Shown here in pieces: positions 8,632-17,967 of a DNA stretch of 64,000 nt (positions within the stretch are counted from its first letter, which is position 1; each line of letters begins with the position of its first letter). The position numbers and the translations under genes were made by a program. The stretch lies in NCBI GenBank assembly GCA_937910685.1, contig CALEMP010000205.1:1-64000 (forward strand), read 5' to 3'. The stretch is from an uncultured bacterium (GTDB lineage Bacteria > Planctomycetota > UBA1135 > GCA-002686595). The notes under the pieces are model-generated. The model ran no database searches and had not been told where the DNA came from. It saw only the letters and a program-made list of their open reading frames with translations.

Positions 8632-8726
8632 GGGACGGTGGTAAGAGTGAGACTAGAGCTGAGACGAAATTGAGTGAAAAAACGGCCTATGGATTGGGGG
8701 CGCAAGCGCACACGCCTGGGTGACTA

Positions 8727-9926
8727 TCAGATCGGATGGCTTTCCCCTCTTGAGGCCCCCAAAATCAAACCAATCGCAAGACATGTGGACATGAGGGCCG
8801 ACCCCCCATCACTGATCAGGGGCAGGGCCATACCCTTGGGGGGCGAGAGTTGAGTGACGACTGCCAAGTGGATCATGGCCTGGGTGGCCACACCCACGGT
8901 CAGACCAAAGGCCGCGAGGGCAGCAAAGCGATCCTTCACCGTGCGCACGAGGCGCAGGCCATTCCAAACAAAGGCCGCCCACAAACCAACCAAAACCAAC
9001 ACACCAAAGAGCCCCAGCTCCTCGCCCACTAAGGAACAGACGTAATCGGTCTGCATGTACTGCAGACCGGCGTTACGGAATCCGCCCTGGCCAAAACCCT
9101 GGCCAAAGAAGCCGCCGCTGGCCATGGCCTCGGCCGCCCGGGCCACTTGATCGTTGGAGGCCTCACCTAGCCAGACCGACAAGCGGTCCCGCACATAGCC
9201 CAGAACGCTCGCCGCTCCGAGCACGACCAGGCTCACCCCGCCCACGGCGGACACGGCTAGGTGACGCCCCTCGAAGCCGCCGACCCACATGGTCGCCATC
9301 CAAGCCACACCGAACAGAAGGGTGCTGCCCACATCGGGCTCAATAATGATCAGGAGCGCCACCACCATGCCCGCCAAGACCGTGGGCACATAACCTCGCA
9401 GGCCGCTGACCCTGTCCCCCAGGTCCACGCAGCGCCTGGCCAGCCACAGAATTGCCAGTACCCGAGCGATCTCGGAGGGTTGAATCGTGAAGGGCAGCCC
9501 GGGAATCTGAATCCAGCGCCGACTACCATTGACCGCCTCCGCAATTCCGGGCACAAAGACCAGCAAGAGCAGCACCAAGCCGATCGCAGCGAGGGCGGGA
9601 ACAATCGGCCGCAAGCGCGCCAGTCCGACCCACCAAGCCCCGAGCAAGACCAAAACCGCCAGGCCGCGCATGACCACCAGGTTCACGACTTCCTCGCGAA
9701 AGGCATCTAGGGGCATGGTCGTCGCTGCATGGCTGACCTGCATGACCAACCCAAGGGCCATCATGCCGATGGTTAAGCCGAAAATCGCCCGGGCTGGTTC
9801 CCGGGGGCTGGCCGCGGGGCGCGGGGCCGCTGCGGTACCAATGCGGGCAAAAATGCTCAGCTGGGTTTCGGTGGGAGCCTCAAGGGCAGCACCCTGCTGG
9901 CCAGCTCTCTTTCGGAAGCGCGCCAT
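8727..9926 (-). CDS. ftsW: SEDS-family peptidoglycan polymerase, FtsW type
   Basis: 399 residues with about ten hydrophobic segments. Members polymerise lipid II into glycan strands together with a class B PBP. Diagnostic stretches are NGSRRWIQIPG, QPSEIARVL, IIEPDVGS, TDYVCSLVGEELG and PPKGMALPLISDGGS. A long polar N-terminus (about 45 residues) precedes the first membrane segment. FtsW versus RodA is called from the context: the gene lies in the dcw cluster with ftsI, mraY and murG. It starts 4 nt after the mraY stop, so translation is probably coupled. Confidence 0.92.
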   Translation of the reverse strand: MARFRKRAGQQGAALEAPTETQLSIFARIGTAAAPRPAASPREPARAIFGLTIGMMALGLVMQVSHAATTMPLDAFREEVVNLVVMRGLAVLVLLGAWWVGLARLRPIVPALAAIGLVLLLLVFVPGIAEAVNGSRRWIQIPGLPFTIQPSEIARVLAILWLARRCVDLGDRVSGLRGYVPTVLAGMVVALLIIIEPDVGSTLLFGVAWMATMWVGGFEGRHLAVSAVGGVSLVVLGAASVLGYVRDRLSVWLGEASNDQVARAAEAMASGGFFGQGFGQGGFRNAGLQYMQTDYVCSLVGEELGLFGVLVLVGLWAAFVWNGLRLVRTVKDRFAALAAFGLTVGVATQAMIHLAVVTQLSPPKGMALPLISDGGSALMSTCLAIGLILGASRGESHPI

Positions 9927-9930
9927 AGAA

Positions 9931-11079
9931 TCAACGCACCTTCAAAAGGGCCAAACTGGTGAGAGCCGCGAGGGCCGCCACAAGCCAAAGGCGCACCACC
10001 ACGGTGACCTCGTGAATTTTCTTAGAGGGCGCCGCCCGGAAGAGGCCTCCCTTCAAGGTGTAAGCATGGTGCAACGGCGCGATGGTGAAGATTCGCTTGC
10101 CGCCACTCATTCGGAAATAGATTCGCTGGAGTGCCGATGACCCAAGCGCAGCGAAGGGCACCAGGGCGATCAAGGGCAGGACCAGTTCTTGCTTGCTGAC
10201 AAGCGCCATCCAGCCAAGCAGACCTCCCAATGGCAGGGATCCTGAATCCCCCATGAAGACCCGGGCGGGGAACGCGTTGTACCACAGGAAGCCTGCGCAA
10301 GCCCCCACCATGGCGCCGCCCATGACGCTCATCTCCGCAGCCTCGGGCACAAAGGTCAACCCCAGGTAGTTCGTCCAATCCCAACGCCCCATGACGTAAC
10401 AGAAGATCGCCAACGCGCCCCCTGCAAACATGGTGCAACCGGCTGCCAGCCCGTCCATGCCATCGGTGATGTTGACAGCATTCGCCGTCCCAGCCACCAC
10501 CAGCCAGCCCACGACCACAAAAATCCCCATGCCAAAAATATCCTGACCTAGATCGAGGGACCAGCCCTTAAAGAAGGGCGGGTGCATGGCCAGCATGTTA
10601 TGGCGACCGGACACATGGGCGGTCCAGGCCATGGCCGCCACCACAAGGCCCGCTACCACCAGTTGCCCGAGCAGCTTGCTCTTTTCGCTCAAGCCGTCCC
10701 TGCCACGCACGGCGAGCTTCAGGTAATCATCCACGAAACCCACGGCCCCAAGGCCGGCCACCAGGACTAAGCCAAGAATGACATGCACGTTGTCCAGCCG
10801 ACACCAAAGCAAAGTGGTCAGCAGCAAAGATGCGATCAGGAAGGAACCACCCATGGTGGGAGTGCCCTGCTTACCAGCCAACGAAGAATAAGACGCAAGA
10901 TCCTTAGAGTCACTCTTGCTCACATCTTCGCCGATGCGATGACGCCCGAGCCATGAGATCACGGGCCCGCCCATCACTAGCGCCAGGGTAAAGCCCGTGA
11001 GCACGGCCATAGCCCCCCGAAAACTGATGTAACGAAAGATGCCCAGCCCGGCATACTCGTGCATCAGGGTGTACAGCAT
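9931..11079 (-). CDS. mraY: Phospho-N-acetylmuramoyl-pentapeptide transferase
   Basis: 382 residues from the ATG at 11079, which shares bases with the murF stop (TAATG). It transfers phospho-MurNAc-pentapeptide to undecaprenyl phosphate, forming lipid I. Visible family motifs are QGTPTMGG, GFVDDYLK, NAVNITDGMDGLAAG and ARVFMGDSGSLPLGG. The late His motif reads APLHHAYTLKG rather than the more common HHH, which still keeps two histidines. About ten membrane segments are expected. murD, which normally follows mraY, is absent and ftsW follows directly. Confidence 0.95.
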   Translation of the reverse strand: MLYTLMHEYAGLGIFRYISFRGAMAVLTGFTLALVMGGPVISWLGRHRIGEDVSKSDSKDLASYSSLAGKQGTPTMGGSFLIASLLLTTLLWCRLDNVHVILGLVLVAGLGAVGFVDDYLKLAVRGRDGLSEKSKLLGQLVVAGLVVAAMAWTAHVSGRHNMLAMHPPFFKGWSLDLGQDIFGMGIFVVVGWLVVAGTANAVNITDGMDGLAAGCTMFAGGALAIFCYVMGRWDWTNYLGLTFVPEAAEMSVMGGAMVGACAGFLWYNAFPARVFMGDSGSLPLGGLLGWMALVSKQELVLPLIALVPFAALGSSALQRIYFRMSGGKRIFTIAPLHHAYTLKGGLFRAAPSKKIHEVTVVVRLWLVAALAALTSLALLKVR

Positions 11080-12497
11080 TAGGCTTTGGCGAGCTGCGCC
11101 ACCCCCTGAGGGGAAAGCAGGTCGGTGACCAGTTGATCCAAACGCGCGCCCCGGCTGCCCTTGAGCAAAACCGTATCCCCCGCGCACAACTGCGCGGGTA
11201 AGGCCGCACGGACGCTCTCCAAATCAGGGAAGTACAACACAGCTTTTTTAGGCATGCCCGCTTCAAGTGCTGCTTGATGGGTGGCCTGCACTTTGGGGCC
11301 AACCAGAATCACCTGGCTCAAACCCGCATCCGCGAGATCCACTCCGATTTCCTGGTGCAAGCCCTCGGAGCCTTCCCCGAGCTCGTTCATCTCCCCCATC
11401 ACCAGCACTCGGCGCTGGCAATCATCCATCCCAGCCAGAACACGCAGGGCGGCGCGCATGGAACTGGGATTGGAGTTGTACGTTTCGTCAATCAAGCGCA
11501 TGCCGGCCACCTGATGTTGCACCCCACGACCTGGGCTGGCGGTCACTTGGGGCAATCCCGCAAGCAGTTCGTCCAACTCAAGACCTAAGCCGATTCCCGC
11601 GCACAAGGCAGCGAGCACATTTTGAACTTGATGATGCCCCAACAGGGGAACGCGCACTTGCCGGGGCTGACGGACCGCGTCCCCATCCAAGGTGAAGACC
11701 GAACAGCCCTCGTGAAACACCAGGTCCCGTGCCACCAGGTCGCCTTCGTCTCCCAATCCAAAAGTCAAAACCCGAGCCCGGGTCAATCGGCGCATGCGCG
11801 CAGTGCGCGGGCACTGGGCATTGAGCACACAGAAACCGCTGGCGTTAAGGGAAGCAGGCAGGGCGCTTTTTTCCAGGGCGACCCCATCTTCGTCATCGAG
11901 GCCTTCCAGGTGACTCGGCCCGACGTTGGTCACAATGGCGCTGGTGGGATGGGCCAAGCGACAGAGATTTGCAATCTCGCCCTTTCCATTGGTGCCCATT
12001 TCCAGGATCAACACGTCGGTTTCAGGGGCGCAACTGAGCAGAGTGTGGGGAACACCAATGTCATTGTTGAATGAAGCGGGGGACGCGCTGACATTCAAGG
12101 GTGAATGCTCGAGCAACTGCAGCAGGATTTGCTTCGTGCTGGTTTTCCCACAGGAACCGGTGATCCCCAGCACATGTACATCCTGGCGGAGGCGATAGGC
12201 CGCGCCAATTTCTCCCAGGGCCCGGCGGGGATTGGCGCAGGTCAAGAGAGCCACTTGATCGGGTAGTTCCGGCAGGGTGCCTCCCTCGCGCAGCAAAACC
12301 GCGCGTGCCCCGGCCTGCACCGCCTGCTGGGCAAATGCTTGACCATCAAAACTAGGTCCTGAAAGGGCGAGGAATAGATCCCCCTCTTGAATTGAGCGAG
12401 TGTCGGTAGATATGCCCGACAGTTCGAGTCGCTCAGGGCCCTGCACGAGCCGTGCGCCACTGGCCTTACGAATCGCATCCAGGGTCAAACTCGGCAC
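11079..12497 (-). CDS. murF: UDP-MurNAc-tripeptide--D-Ala-D-Ala ligase
   Basis: 472 residues, GTG start overlapping the end of murE by 13 nt. Adds D-Ala-D-Ala to complete the pentapeptide. The N-terminal substrate domain has ISTDTRSIQEGDLFLAL, the ATP loop is ITGSCGKTSTKQ, and the central domain has TNVGPSHLEGL. The C-terminal domain has DETYNSNPSSM. Length and motif order are normal for the family. It works with MurE upstream and MraY downstream. Confidence 0.94.
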   Translation of the reverse strand: MPSLTLDAIRKASGARLVQGPERLELSGISTDTRSIQEGDLFLALSGPSFDGQAFAQQAVQAGARAVLLREGGTLPELPDQVALLTCANPRRALGEIGAAYRLRQDVHVLGITGSCGKTSTKQILLQLLEHSPLNVSASPASFNNDIGVPHTLLSCAPETDVLILEMGTNGKGEIANLCRLAHPTSAIVTNVGPSHLEGLDDEDGVALEKSALPASLNASGFCVLNAQCPRTARMRRLTRARVLTFGLGDEGDLVARDLVFHEGCSVFTLDGDAVRQPRQVRVPLLGHHQVQNVLAALCAGIGLGLELDELLAGLPQVTASPGRGVQHQVAGMRLIDETYNSNPSSMRAALRVLAGMDDCQRRVLVMGEMNELGEGSEGLHQEIGVDLADAGLSQVILVGPKVQATHQAALEAGMPKKAVLYFPDLESVRAALPAQLCAGDTVLLKGSRGARLDQLVTDLLSPQGVAQLAKA

Positions 12498-14149
12498 GGA
12501 ACAACCTCCTGCAAGATTTCGCGAATCAAAGCCCGGTCGTCGAACACATGGATGCCGGTTGCATCCACCTGGCTGGTTTCGTGCCCCTTACCCGCTACCA
12601 AGATCGTGTTGGTCGGATCGCGCAGGATTTCCGGAGCCAAGACCGAACGGATCGCCAATTCCCGATCCAGCTCCAACTCCACCTCACAGACGGATGAGTC
12701 CACCCCCTCCATGATGCTGGCGGCGATCTCGGCGGGATCTTCTGAGCGGGGATTGTCGTTGGTCACGACCAGGTGATCCGCATATTGACTGGCAACTCGG
12801 CCCATAAGGGGACGCTTCCCCTTGTCTCGTTCGCCGCCGCAACCAAACACGCAGATCAAACGACCCGATTCGGCCTGGGAAGCACGCAGGGCTTCGAGGG
12901 CTTGAGCAAGAGCATCGGGGGTGTGGGCATAGTCGACCACGACCCTGGCGTGGGCACCAACAGCACCGTCGACCACGACCCTGGCGTGGGCACCAACAGC
13001 ACCGTCGACCACGACCCCGGCGTGGGCACCAGCAGCACCGTCGACCACGACCCCGGCGTGGGCACCAGGCTCCCCATACGAGGAAGCCCCATGTAAGGGG
13101 TCGCCGCCCGCCCCAAGGACTTCCATTCGTCCTGGGGCTGGCGTGCAGGAGGCGAGACTGTCCAACGCGTGGTCCAGTCTTACCCCCGCGACAAGCGCGC
13201 AACCAAGTGCCGCAAGTGCGTTCTCCACGTTGAAACGACCACATAGGGGTAAAGAAACTTTTCGCTCAGAGATCCCCATCCCTTGAAAGTAAAAGTAAGT
13301 CCCCAACGGAGTCATCCGCAGTTTCGACGCGCACAAATCGGCACGCTGTCGCGTGCTGGTTGTCAATACCTCAGCGCCCCGCTCTCGGGCCATGGCAGCA
13401 AAGCCAGGCCAAGCGTGGTCGTCAAGGTTTCCAATAGCTCGCGCCCCTGGTTTAAGGGCGGCGAACAAGCGACCCTTGGCGGCTTGGTAAGCCCCCATGT
13501 CGCCGTGATAGTCCAAGTGTTCCCGAGTCAAGTTGGTGAAGACCGCCGCGTCGAACTCAAGGCCCCGATGACGCTCCTGCACCAAGGCGTGAGAACTAAG
13601 CTCCAACACCAAACTGTCGCCCCCCAGATCCCGGTGCTGGGCCGCGATACTGGCCAGCTCCGGCGCACCGGGGGTGGTGTGACTGGCGGGCAGCATGACG
13701 CCCTTGGCCAAGCTGTGGCCCACGGTCCCCACAACCCCCGGCTGCATTCCGTTCTGCCTCAGAATATGCGCCAAGATATGAGCCGTGGTGGTCTTACCGT
13801 TGGTCCCGGTGATACCGATGACCTTCATGTGCTGAGTGGGTTGACCCTGGAGTAAATGACAGGCCTCCCCAAGGGCCCGGGCGGGTTCCGGGTGAATCCA
13901 CTGGAGGGGAGCTTGCTTTGGATCAATAGCGCGCTCGCTCAAGACCGCCACTGCACCGTTACGCCGTGCATCGCTGATGAACCGAAGCCCGTCGGACTGG
14001 CTACCAGCCAGAGCAGCAAAGAGGTGCCCCGGGCGTACCAAGCGTGAATCCAGCTGGGCTGCACTCACCAAGGATTCGGAGCCCAGGCCCTGGGACTCAC
14101 AGGAGAGCACCTCGCCGCCGATGGCTTGAACGAGTTGGGACAATCTCAT
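12485..14149 (-). CDS. murE: UDP-MurNAc-tripeptide synthetase with repeat insertion
   Basis: 554 residues, longer than the usual 480-500. Adds the third amino acid to UDP-MurNAc-L-Ala-D-Glu. The ATP loop is GITGTNGKTTTA, and the central domain has TNLTREHLDYHG. The C-terminal domain begins at VVVDYAHTPDAL, and its DNPR motif (TNDNPRSEDP) predicts meso-diaminopimelate as the substrate. Between the central and C-terminal domains, about residues 361-406, four near-identical copies of GAHAR/GVVVDGA(V/A) occur in frame. They look like expansions of the sequence that normally reads directly into VVVDYAHTPD. The gene starts inside the end of ftsI (ATGA overlap). Confidence 0.93.
   Translation of the reverse strand: MRLSQLVQAIGGEVLSCESQGLGSESLVSAAQLDSRLVRPGHLFAALAGSQSDGLRFISDARRNGAVAVLSERAIDPKQAPLQWIHPEPARALGEACHLLQGQPTQHMKVIGITGTNGKTTTAHILAHILRQNGMQPGVVGTVGHSLAKGVMLPASHTTPGAPELASIAAQHRDLGGDSLVLELSSHALVQERHRGLEFDAAVFTNLTREHLDYHGDMGAYQAAKGRLFAALKPGARAIGNLDDHAWPGFAAMARERGAEVLTTSTRQRADLCASKLRMTPLGTYFYFQGMGISERKVSLPLCGRFNVENALAALGCALVAGVRLDHALDSLASCTPAPGRMEVLGAGGDPLHGASSYGEPGAHAGVVVDGAAGAHAGVVVDGAVGAHARVVVDGAVGAHARVVVDYAHTPDALAQALEALRASQAESGRLICVFGCGGERDKGKRPLMGRVASQYADHLVVTNDNPRSEDPAEIAASIMEGVDSSVCEVELELDRELAIRSVLAPEILRDPTNTILVAGKGHETSQVDATGIHVFDDRALIREILQEVVPCRV
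12932..13066 (-). repeat. 36-bp tandem repeat, 3.75 copies, inside murE
   Basis: Units begin at 12932, 12968, 13004 and 13040 on the plus strand. Each starts GTCGACCACGACCC and continues to CAGCACC. Units 1 and 2 are identical, unit 3 differs at two bases, and the fourth is truncated after 27 bases. Thirty-six bases equal 12 codons, so copy changes keep the murE frame open. Each unit encodes a copy of (G)AHA(R/G)VVVD(GA). The low divergence suggests recent duplication. Confidence 0.95.
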
Positions 14150-16713
14150 CTCTTGCTCCCGGACTTCACTTTAGACCCATCTGCAATCAAGACACGGCCC
14201 ACGGGAGCCTGTTGTACTTTTTCGCGCACCGGGTCCAGACCAAGGCCCAGGCGCAGAAGACGCACCGCAGAGGGACCCGCCACGTCCGCACCATAGCGCT
14301 GGCCTTCACGCCGCTCATCGACCACCACCAGCACCATAACCATGGGACCGTCCGGGGTTAGGCGCCCCATCAAGCACATGGAAGAGGTGTAACAGGAGTG
14401 TCCGGGGGCGCGCTTGCCCCGCAAACTTCGGAAGCATGCGCTGGAACAAGCAGTCCCATCTTCCTTGTGCCGCAGTTGGTGATCCGCTTCCTGATGCGAA
14501 CAGGGCACGCCATCCTCCTTTTCGGTGGTTCCTGTTTTGCTTCCATACCAAGAAAGATCGGCGAGGGCACCGCCCCCAGCCACTCGCCTTCCGGTGCCTT
14601 CCTTGGCCCCAACCTCCAACATGGCCAGGACTTGGTCGCAGGCATCAGAGGAAAGCACACGAGCCCCGGGCTCAAGCTCGATGGGCCAAACATTGCGACC
14701 TTGGCGCACTTCGCGCAACAAGCGCAGGGGCCGATATTCACCACCACGGGCGATGGTAGCCAGGGCCCCCGCTTGCTGCCAAAGGGTAACGGAGAGCTCG
14801 TGGCCAAAGGACACGGAGGCATGGGTGTAGATCGAGTTCCAGGTGCCTTTCACCAGAGGTGCCAAGAAACCGGAGGACTCGGGGCCGATGCCCGCTCCGG
14901 GAGCTCGACCCAGGCCGCAAGCCGCCAGAGTTTGGCGGAAGACCCGCGCCTCAATCCGTCGACCGATCTGCACCATCACCGCATTGACCGAATGGGCCAA
15001 GGCAGAGGTTGCACTGATCTCGTACTCCTGGGGAGCACCCTTCGCTTCGCGAATCCGCCGCGAGCCGCGGCCGAGCTGCAGCAAGATTCCGCCAGGCGCA
15101 AAGGTACGGAACATCTCATCGGGCCGAACCACTCCCTCACCCAGGGCGATGGCCATAACCAAGGGCTTCAGGATCGAACCCGGCGTGAAGGAATACTGGG
15201 TGGGCGCAAAGCCACTCACCGGATAAGGGGATCGGGAACCTACGGCCAGCACATCGCAGGTCTCCACATTCAAGACAATAGCCATGGCCATGGCTGCTCC
15301 GGAGCGGTCCAAGACCTCGACCAACTCACGGTCCAGATCCTGCTGAAGATCTGCGTCCAGAGTGCTCCATACCGCCGGCGGGGCCACCGCCGGAGCGGCT
15401 TCGATGAAGTAACCGTCCACGCGTCCCTTCCAGGGGCCTTTGCGATCTCGGGACACATTGCGGTTGCGTTTCTTGTAAGTGCGCGGCTCATACAGGATGC
15501 GCTCCCGCCAAAGCTCCTCGGACAACAACTGACCAACGAAGTACTCAAGCCCCGACTGGGGACGCTCCCTATTGGCCAAGTCATCGCTACGCGCTTCCAA
15601 CGGATCCCGGGCCCCCTCCAAGGGGAGAAGCCAGGGGCGAGTCCCACGCTCGCGAATCGCCTGGGCGCTCGCTTCCCCGGGACCAAGGGTTCCATAATGC
15701 CCAAGGATTCCAAAGGGGTCCGCTCCGCGTCCATCGGGACCGGGCTCTCCCATGGGAACCTTAGCGTCCCCGTGGACACTGGTGGTGTGACTACGCTCCA
15801 AGGTGGGCGTCAAGCTGAGCTGCCAACCGTAGACGCTCTCCTTCCCCATCCACACCTTGATTTGCGCGGCGCGAACTGGATCGACCCCATGGGCAACGAC
15901 ACGGTGCTGAGTAGGCATCAACTCCGCCCAAATTTCGTCGCGCAGCCTCAGCGCCTGATCACCGGGATTTTTTGGCCGGAGTTTGCGAGCGAGATCCACG
16001 GGCAAGGCGCTCAACGCCACATACCCGTCTTCGTCTTGCAACCCCAAGGCCTGCGCCACCCCATTCAAAATGTGATCGGTCCAACGCTCGGGATGACCGG
16101 CCCCTCCTTCCCCCAGAGCAGCCATGCGCTGGCTCTCCGCTAGCAACAGGGTCGGCGCCCAAGCCAAGGTGAATTCCGAGCTGTCCTCAATAGGCAAGAC
16201 GGCGATGCCCGCAAGGGGCTGAGACATAAGCCCTCCACCCGCTTTGATCCAAGCCTCTAAAGCCTCGGCCCTTTCAATGTTGAAGCGCAGAATGAACGGT
16301 TCCCGGAGAAGCAACCAACCATCCTTCCCCGCGGCGACGCCCTCGGGTAAAATACGGGCCATGACCGCTCCACTGCGGGCCGACCACTGACCCTCTCCCA
16401 CAACGGCGACCTCGTCGAGCAAATCCGCAAGACCCTGAGCAATACGCCAGGGGGTGTGCACGCGCAGCAAGGCCCTGGGCGAAACCGAGAGCGTGTTGCG
16501 TTCCACCGAGCGGGCGAGGGGTGCCCCGTGCCGGTCATGCAGACTGAAGGCGGGAGTCGGGCCCTCGCTCCGGCGATCGGTGTTGGGCTGTTCACCCGGC
16601 GCGAGCAAGCACAACCGCAGGGCTGCGCCGGCCACCGCCACGAAGGCAAAAGCGAAGAAGACAAAGATGGGAGCCGGATGCAGGCCGGACGCCGATTCAA
16701 TTCTCTTCCTCAA
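14146..16713 (-). CDS. ftsI: Class B penicillin-binding protein, FtsI/PBP type
   Basis: 855 residues with one N-terminal membrane segment (IFVFFAFAFVAVAGAAL, about 16-32). A transpeptidase that cross-links septal peptidoglycan with FtsW. Catalytic motifs are PGSILK (Ser near 513), SVN (near 575) and SKTGT (near 726). The protein is about 250 residues longer than typical FtsI. The extra length lies in the region before the catalytic domain and in a Cys-rich insertion of about 45 residues right after KTGTTEKEDG, containing five or six cysteines. The family strand MVMVLVVVDE then resumes. No PASTA domain is seen. It overlaps murE and the ftsL-like gene by 4 nt each. Confidence 0.88.
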   Translation of the reverse strand: MRKRIESASGLHPAPIFVFFAFAFVAVAGAALRLCLLAPGEQPNTDRRSEGPTPAFSLHDRHGAPLARSVERNTLSVSPRALLRVHTPWRIAQGLADLLDEVAVVGEGQWSARSGAVMARILPEGVAAGKDGWLLLREPFILRFNIERAEALEAWIKAGGGLMSQPLAGIAVLPIEDSSEFTLAWAPTLLLAESQRMAALGEGGAGHPERWTDHILNGVAQALGLQDEDGYVALSALPVDLARKLRPKNPGDQALRLRDEIWAELMPTQHRVVAHGVDPVRAAQIKVWMGKESVYGWQLSLTPTLERSHTTSVHGDAKVPMGEPGPDGRGADPFGILGHYGTLGPGEASAQAIRERGTRPWLLPLEGARDPLEARSDDLANRERPQSGLEYFVGQLLSEELWRERILYEPRTYKKRNRNVSRDRKGPWKGRVDGYFIEAAPAVAPPAVWSTLDADLQQDLDRELVEVLDRSGAAMAMAIVLNVETCDVLAVGSRSPYPVSGFAPTQYSFTPGSILKPLVMAIALGEGVVRPDEMFRTFAPGGILLQLGRGSRRIREAKGAPQEYEISATSALAHSVNAVMVQIGRRIEARVFRQTLAACGLGRAPGAGIGPESSGFLAPLVKGTWNSIYTHASVSFGHELSVTLWQQAGALATIARGGEYRPLRLLREVRQGRNVWPIELEPGARVLSSDACDQVLAMLEVGAKEGTGRRVAGGGALADLSWYGSKTGTTEKEDGVPCSHQEADHQLRHKEDGTACSSACFRSLRGKRAPGHSCYTSSMCLMGRLTPDGPMVMVLVVVDERREGQRYGADVAGPSAVRLLRLGLGLDPVREKVQQAPVGRVLIADGSKVKSGSKR

Positions 16714-16967
16714 ACTGCAGGGCCCTCCCCTTCAACCATGCTCCCCTCTGACTTCACCTCTGCATTCCACCGCTTCCGGACCGCCAATTCAATACGCGCG
16801 TTCTCTTCTTCTAAATGAGCCCGCTTCAGCTCGAATGCCACGCTACGTTCGGTCAGCTGATCGAACTCGCCAGCGGCATGATATACGGCGGCCTGCAGGC
16901 AGGCCACGCCAAGGGCCACCCCCACTGCCAGGGTCGAACAAAAGAGAATCGCCAGATTACGTTTCAT
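16710..16967 (-). CDS. FtsL-like membrane coiled-coil protein
   Basis: 85 residues: an N-terminal membrane segment (LAILFCSTLAVGVALGVACL, about 5-24), then a charged helix with heptad-like spacing (FDQLTERSVAFELKRAHLEE). This shape, together with its slot between rsmH and the class B PBP gene, fits FtsL. FtsL links FtsW/FtsI to the divisome. Sequence identity between FtsL proteins is very low, so context carries the call. It overlaps both neighbours by 4 nt. Confidence 0.65.
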   Translation of the reverse strand: MKRNLAILFCSTLAVGVALGVACLQAAVYHAAGEFDQLTERSVAFELKRAHLEEENARIELAVRKRWNAEVKSEGSMVEGEGPAV

Positions 16968-17929
16968 GCTTGGGAATCTCCGAGTTCTTGATTCCCTGCG
17001 TGCTCATCCGCATCACTCGGGTCCACAGCCCCCACGCGCACCGCAGCACGGATTCGTGCACTGCGCGCTCTCGGATTGCTACGGATCTCGTCCCGACCGG
17101 GCTGCAAGGGCCTTGGGGTCAGCAGCTTCCACTCCCCTCGCTTGGCCCCATCTCCCATGAAGCGCTTGACCACGCCGTCTTCGCCGGAATGGAAGGTGAT
17201 CACGCAGAGCACACCACCCTCGGCCAAGCACAACCCAGCAGCGTCCAGCCCCGCGGTCAGCTCGTCCCCTTCCTCGTTTACCGCCCGACGCAGGGCTTGG
17301 AAGACTTTGGTGGCGGGGTGGGCCTTGCCACGCCGTCCCACAACCTGCTCCACCAGCATGGCTAGGCCCAGGGTGCGCCTAAATGGAGTGGCCCGCCGGG
17401 CCTCCACAATTGCCTTGGCAATGGGCCTAGAGCGGGTTTCGCCCCCTTCAAAGTAAAATAGATCCGCGAGATCGCTTTCGTCCCAGCGGTTGATGATATC
17501 CGCGGCAGTGCGCTCGCGGCCGGGATCCATACGCATGTCCAAAGGGCCATCCAATTGGAAGGAGAACCCTCGGTCAGGCCGGTCGAGCTGGAAGGAGCTT
17601 ACGCCCACATCCATGAGGAGCCCGACCGGCCTCGCGACACGGAGCTTCCGCAACAAGCGCGGTAGTCCGGAGATCCGGCAACGCTCAATGCGTGCCCGTT
17701 CTCCAAAGGGCTTCAGGCGTTCGCGGGCCACATCCAAGATCGCAGGATCCTGGTCCGTGCCAAGCACGGTGCAGCTCGAAAACTCCTTCAGCAACAGTGC
17801 TGTGTGCCCCCCGGCACCCAGCGTTGCATCCACGAAGAGACTCGGAGATTCTGTGGCTTCAACGCTACCCCCCAGCAGCTCCACCACTTCCCGAGCCATC
17901 ACGGGGATGTGCACGTCGTCGTATCCCAT
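16964..17929 (-). CDS. rsmH: 16S rRNA m4C1402 methyltransferase
   Basis: About 321 residues from the ATG at 17929 (MGYDDVHIPVMAREVVELL, the usual N-terminus). A GTG 12 codons earlier, just after the mraZ stop, is possible. It N4-methylates C1402 of 16S rRNA with S-adenosylmethionine. Motifs are FVDATLGAGGHT (SAM loop), LMDVGVSSFQLD, RGFSFQLDGPLDMRMD and a late TFHSGEDGVVKRFM. The mraZ-rsmH-ftsL-ftsI order is the standard start of a dcw cluster. Confidence 0.94.
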   Translation of the reverse strand: MGYDDVHIPVMAREVVELLGGSVEATESPSLFVDATLGAGGHTALLLKEFSSCTVLGTDQDPAILDVARERLKPFGERARIERCRISGLPRLLRKLRVARPVGLLMDVGVSSFQLDRPDRGFSFQLDGPLDMRMDPGRERTAADIINRWDESDLADLFYFEGGETRSRPIAKAIVEARRATPFRRTLGLAMLVEQVVGRRGKAHPATKVFQALRRAVNEEGDELTAGLDAAGLCLAEGGVLCVITFHSGEDGVVKRFMGDGAKRGEWKLLTPRPLQPGRDEIRSNPRARSARIRAAVRVGAVDPSDADEHAGNQELGDSQA

Positions 17930-17967
17930 GGCAACTTTCCAGGGGTCTGGCTGGGTGATTTCCACCC

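Noticed and set aside
14398-16143. A 581-codon plus-strand frame opposite ftsI.
   Set aside because: It is the shadow of a high-GC coding gene with clear PBP motifs; no family signal in the plus-strand product.
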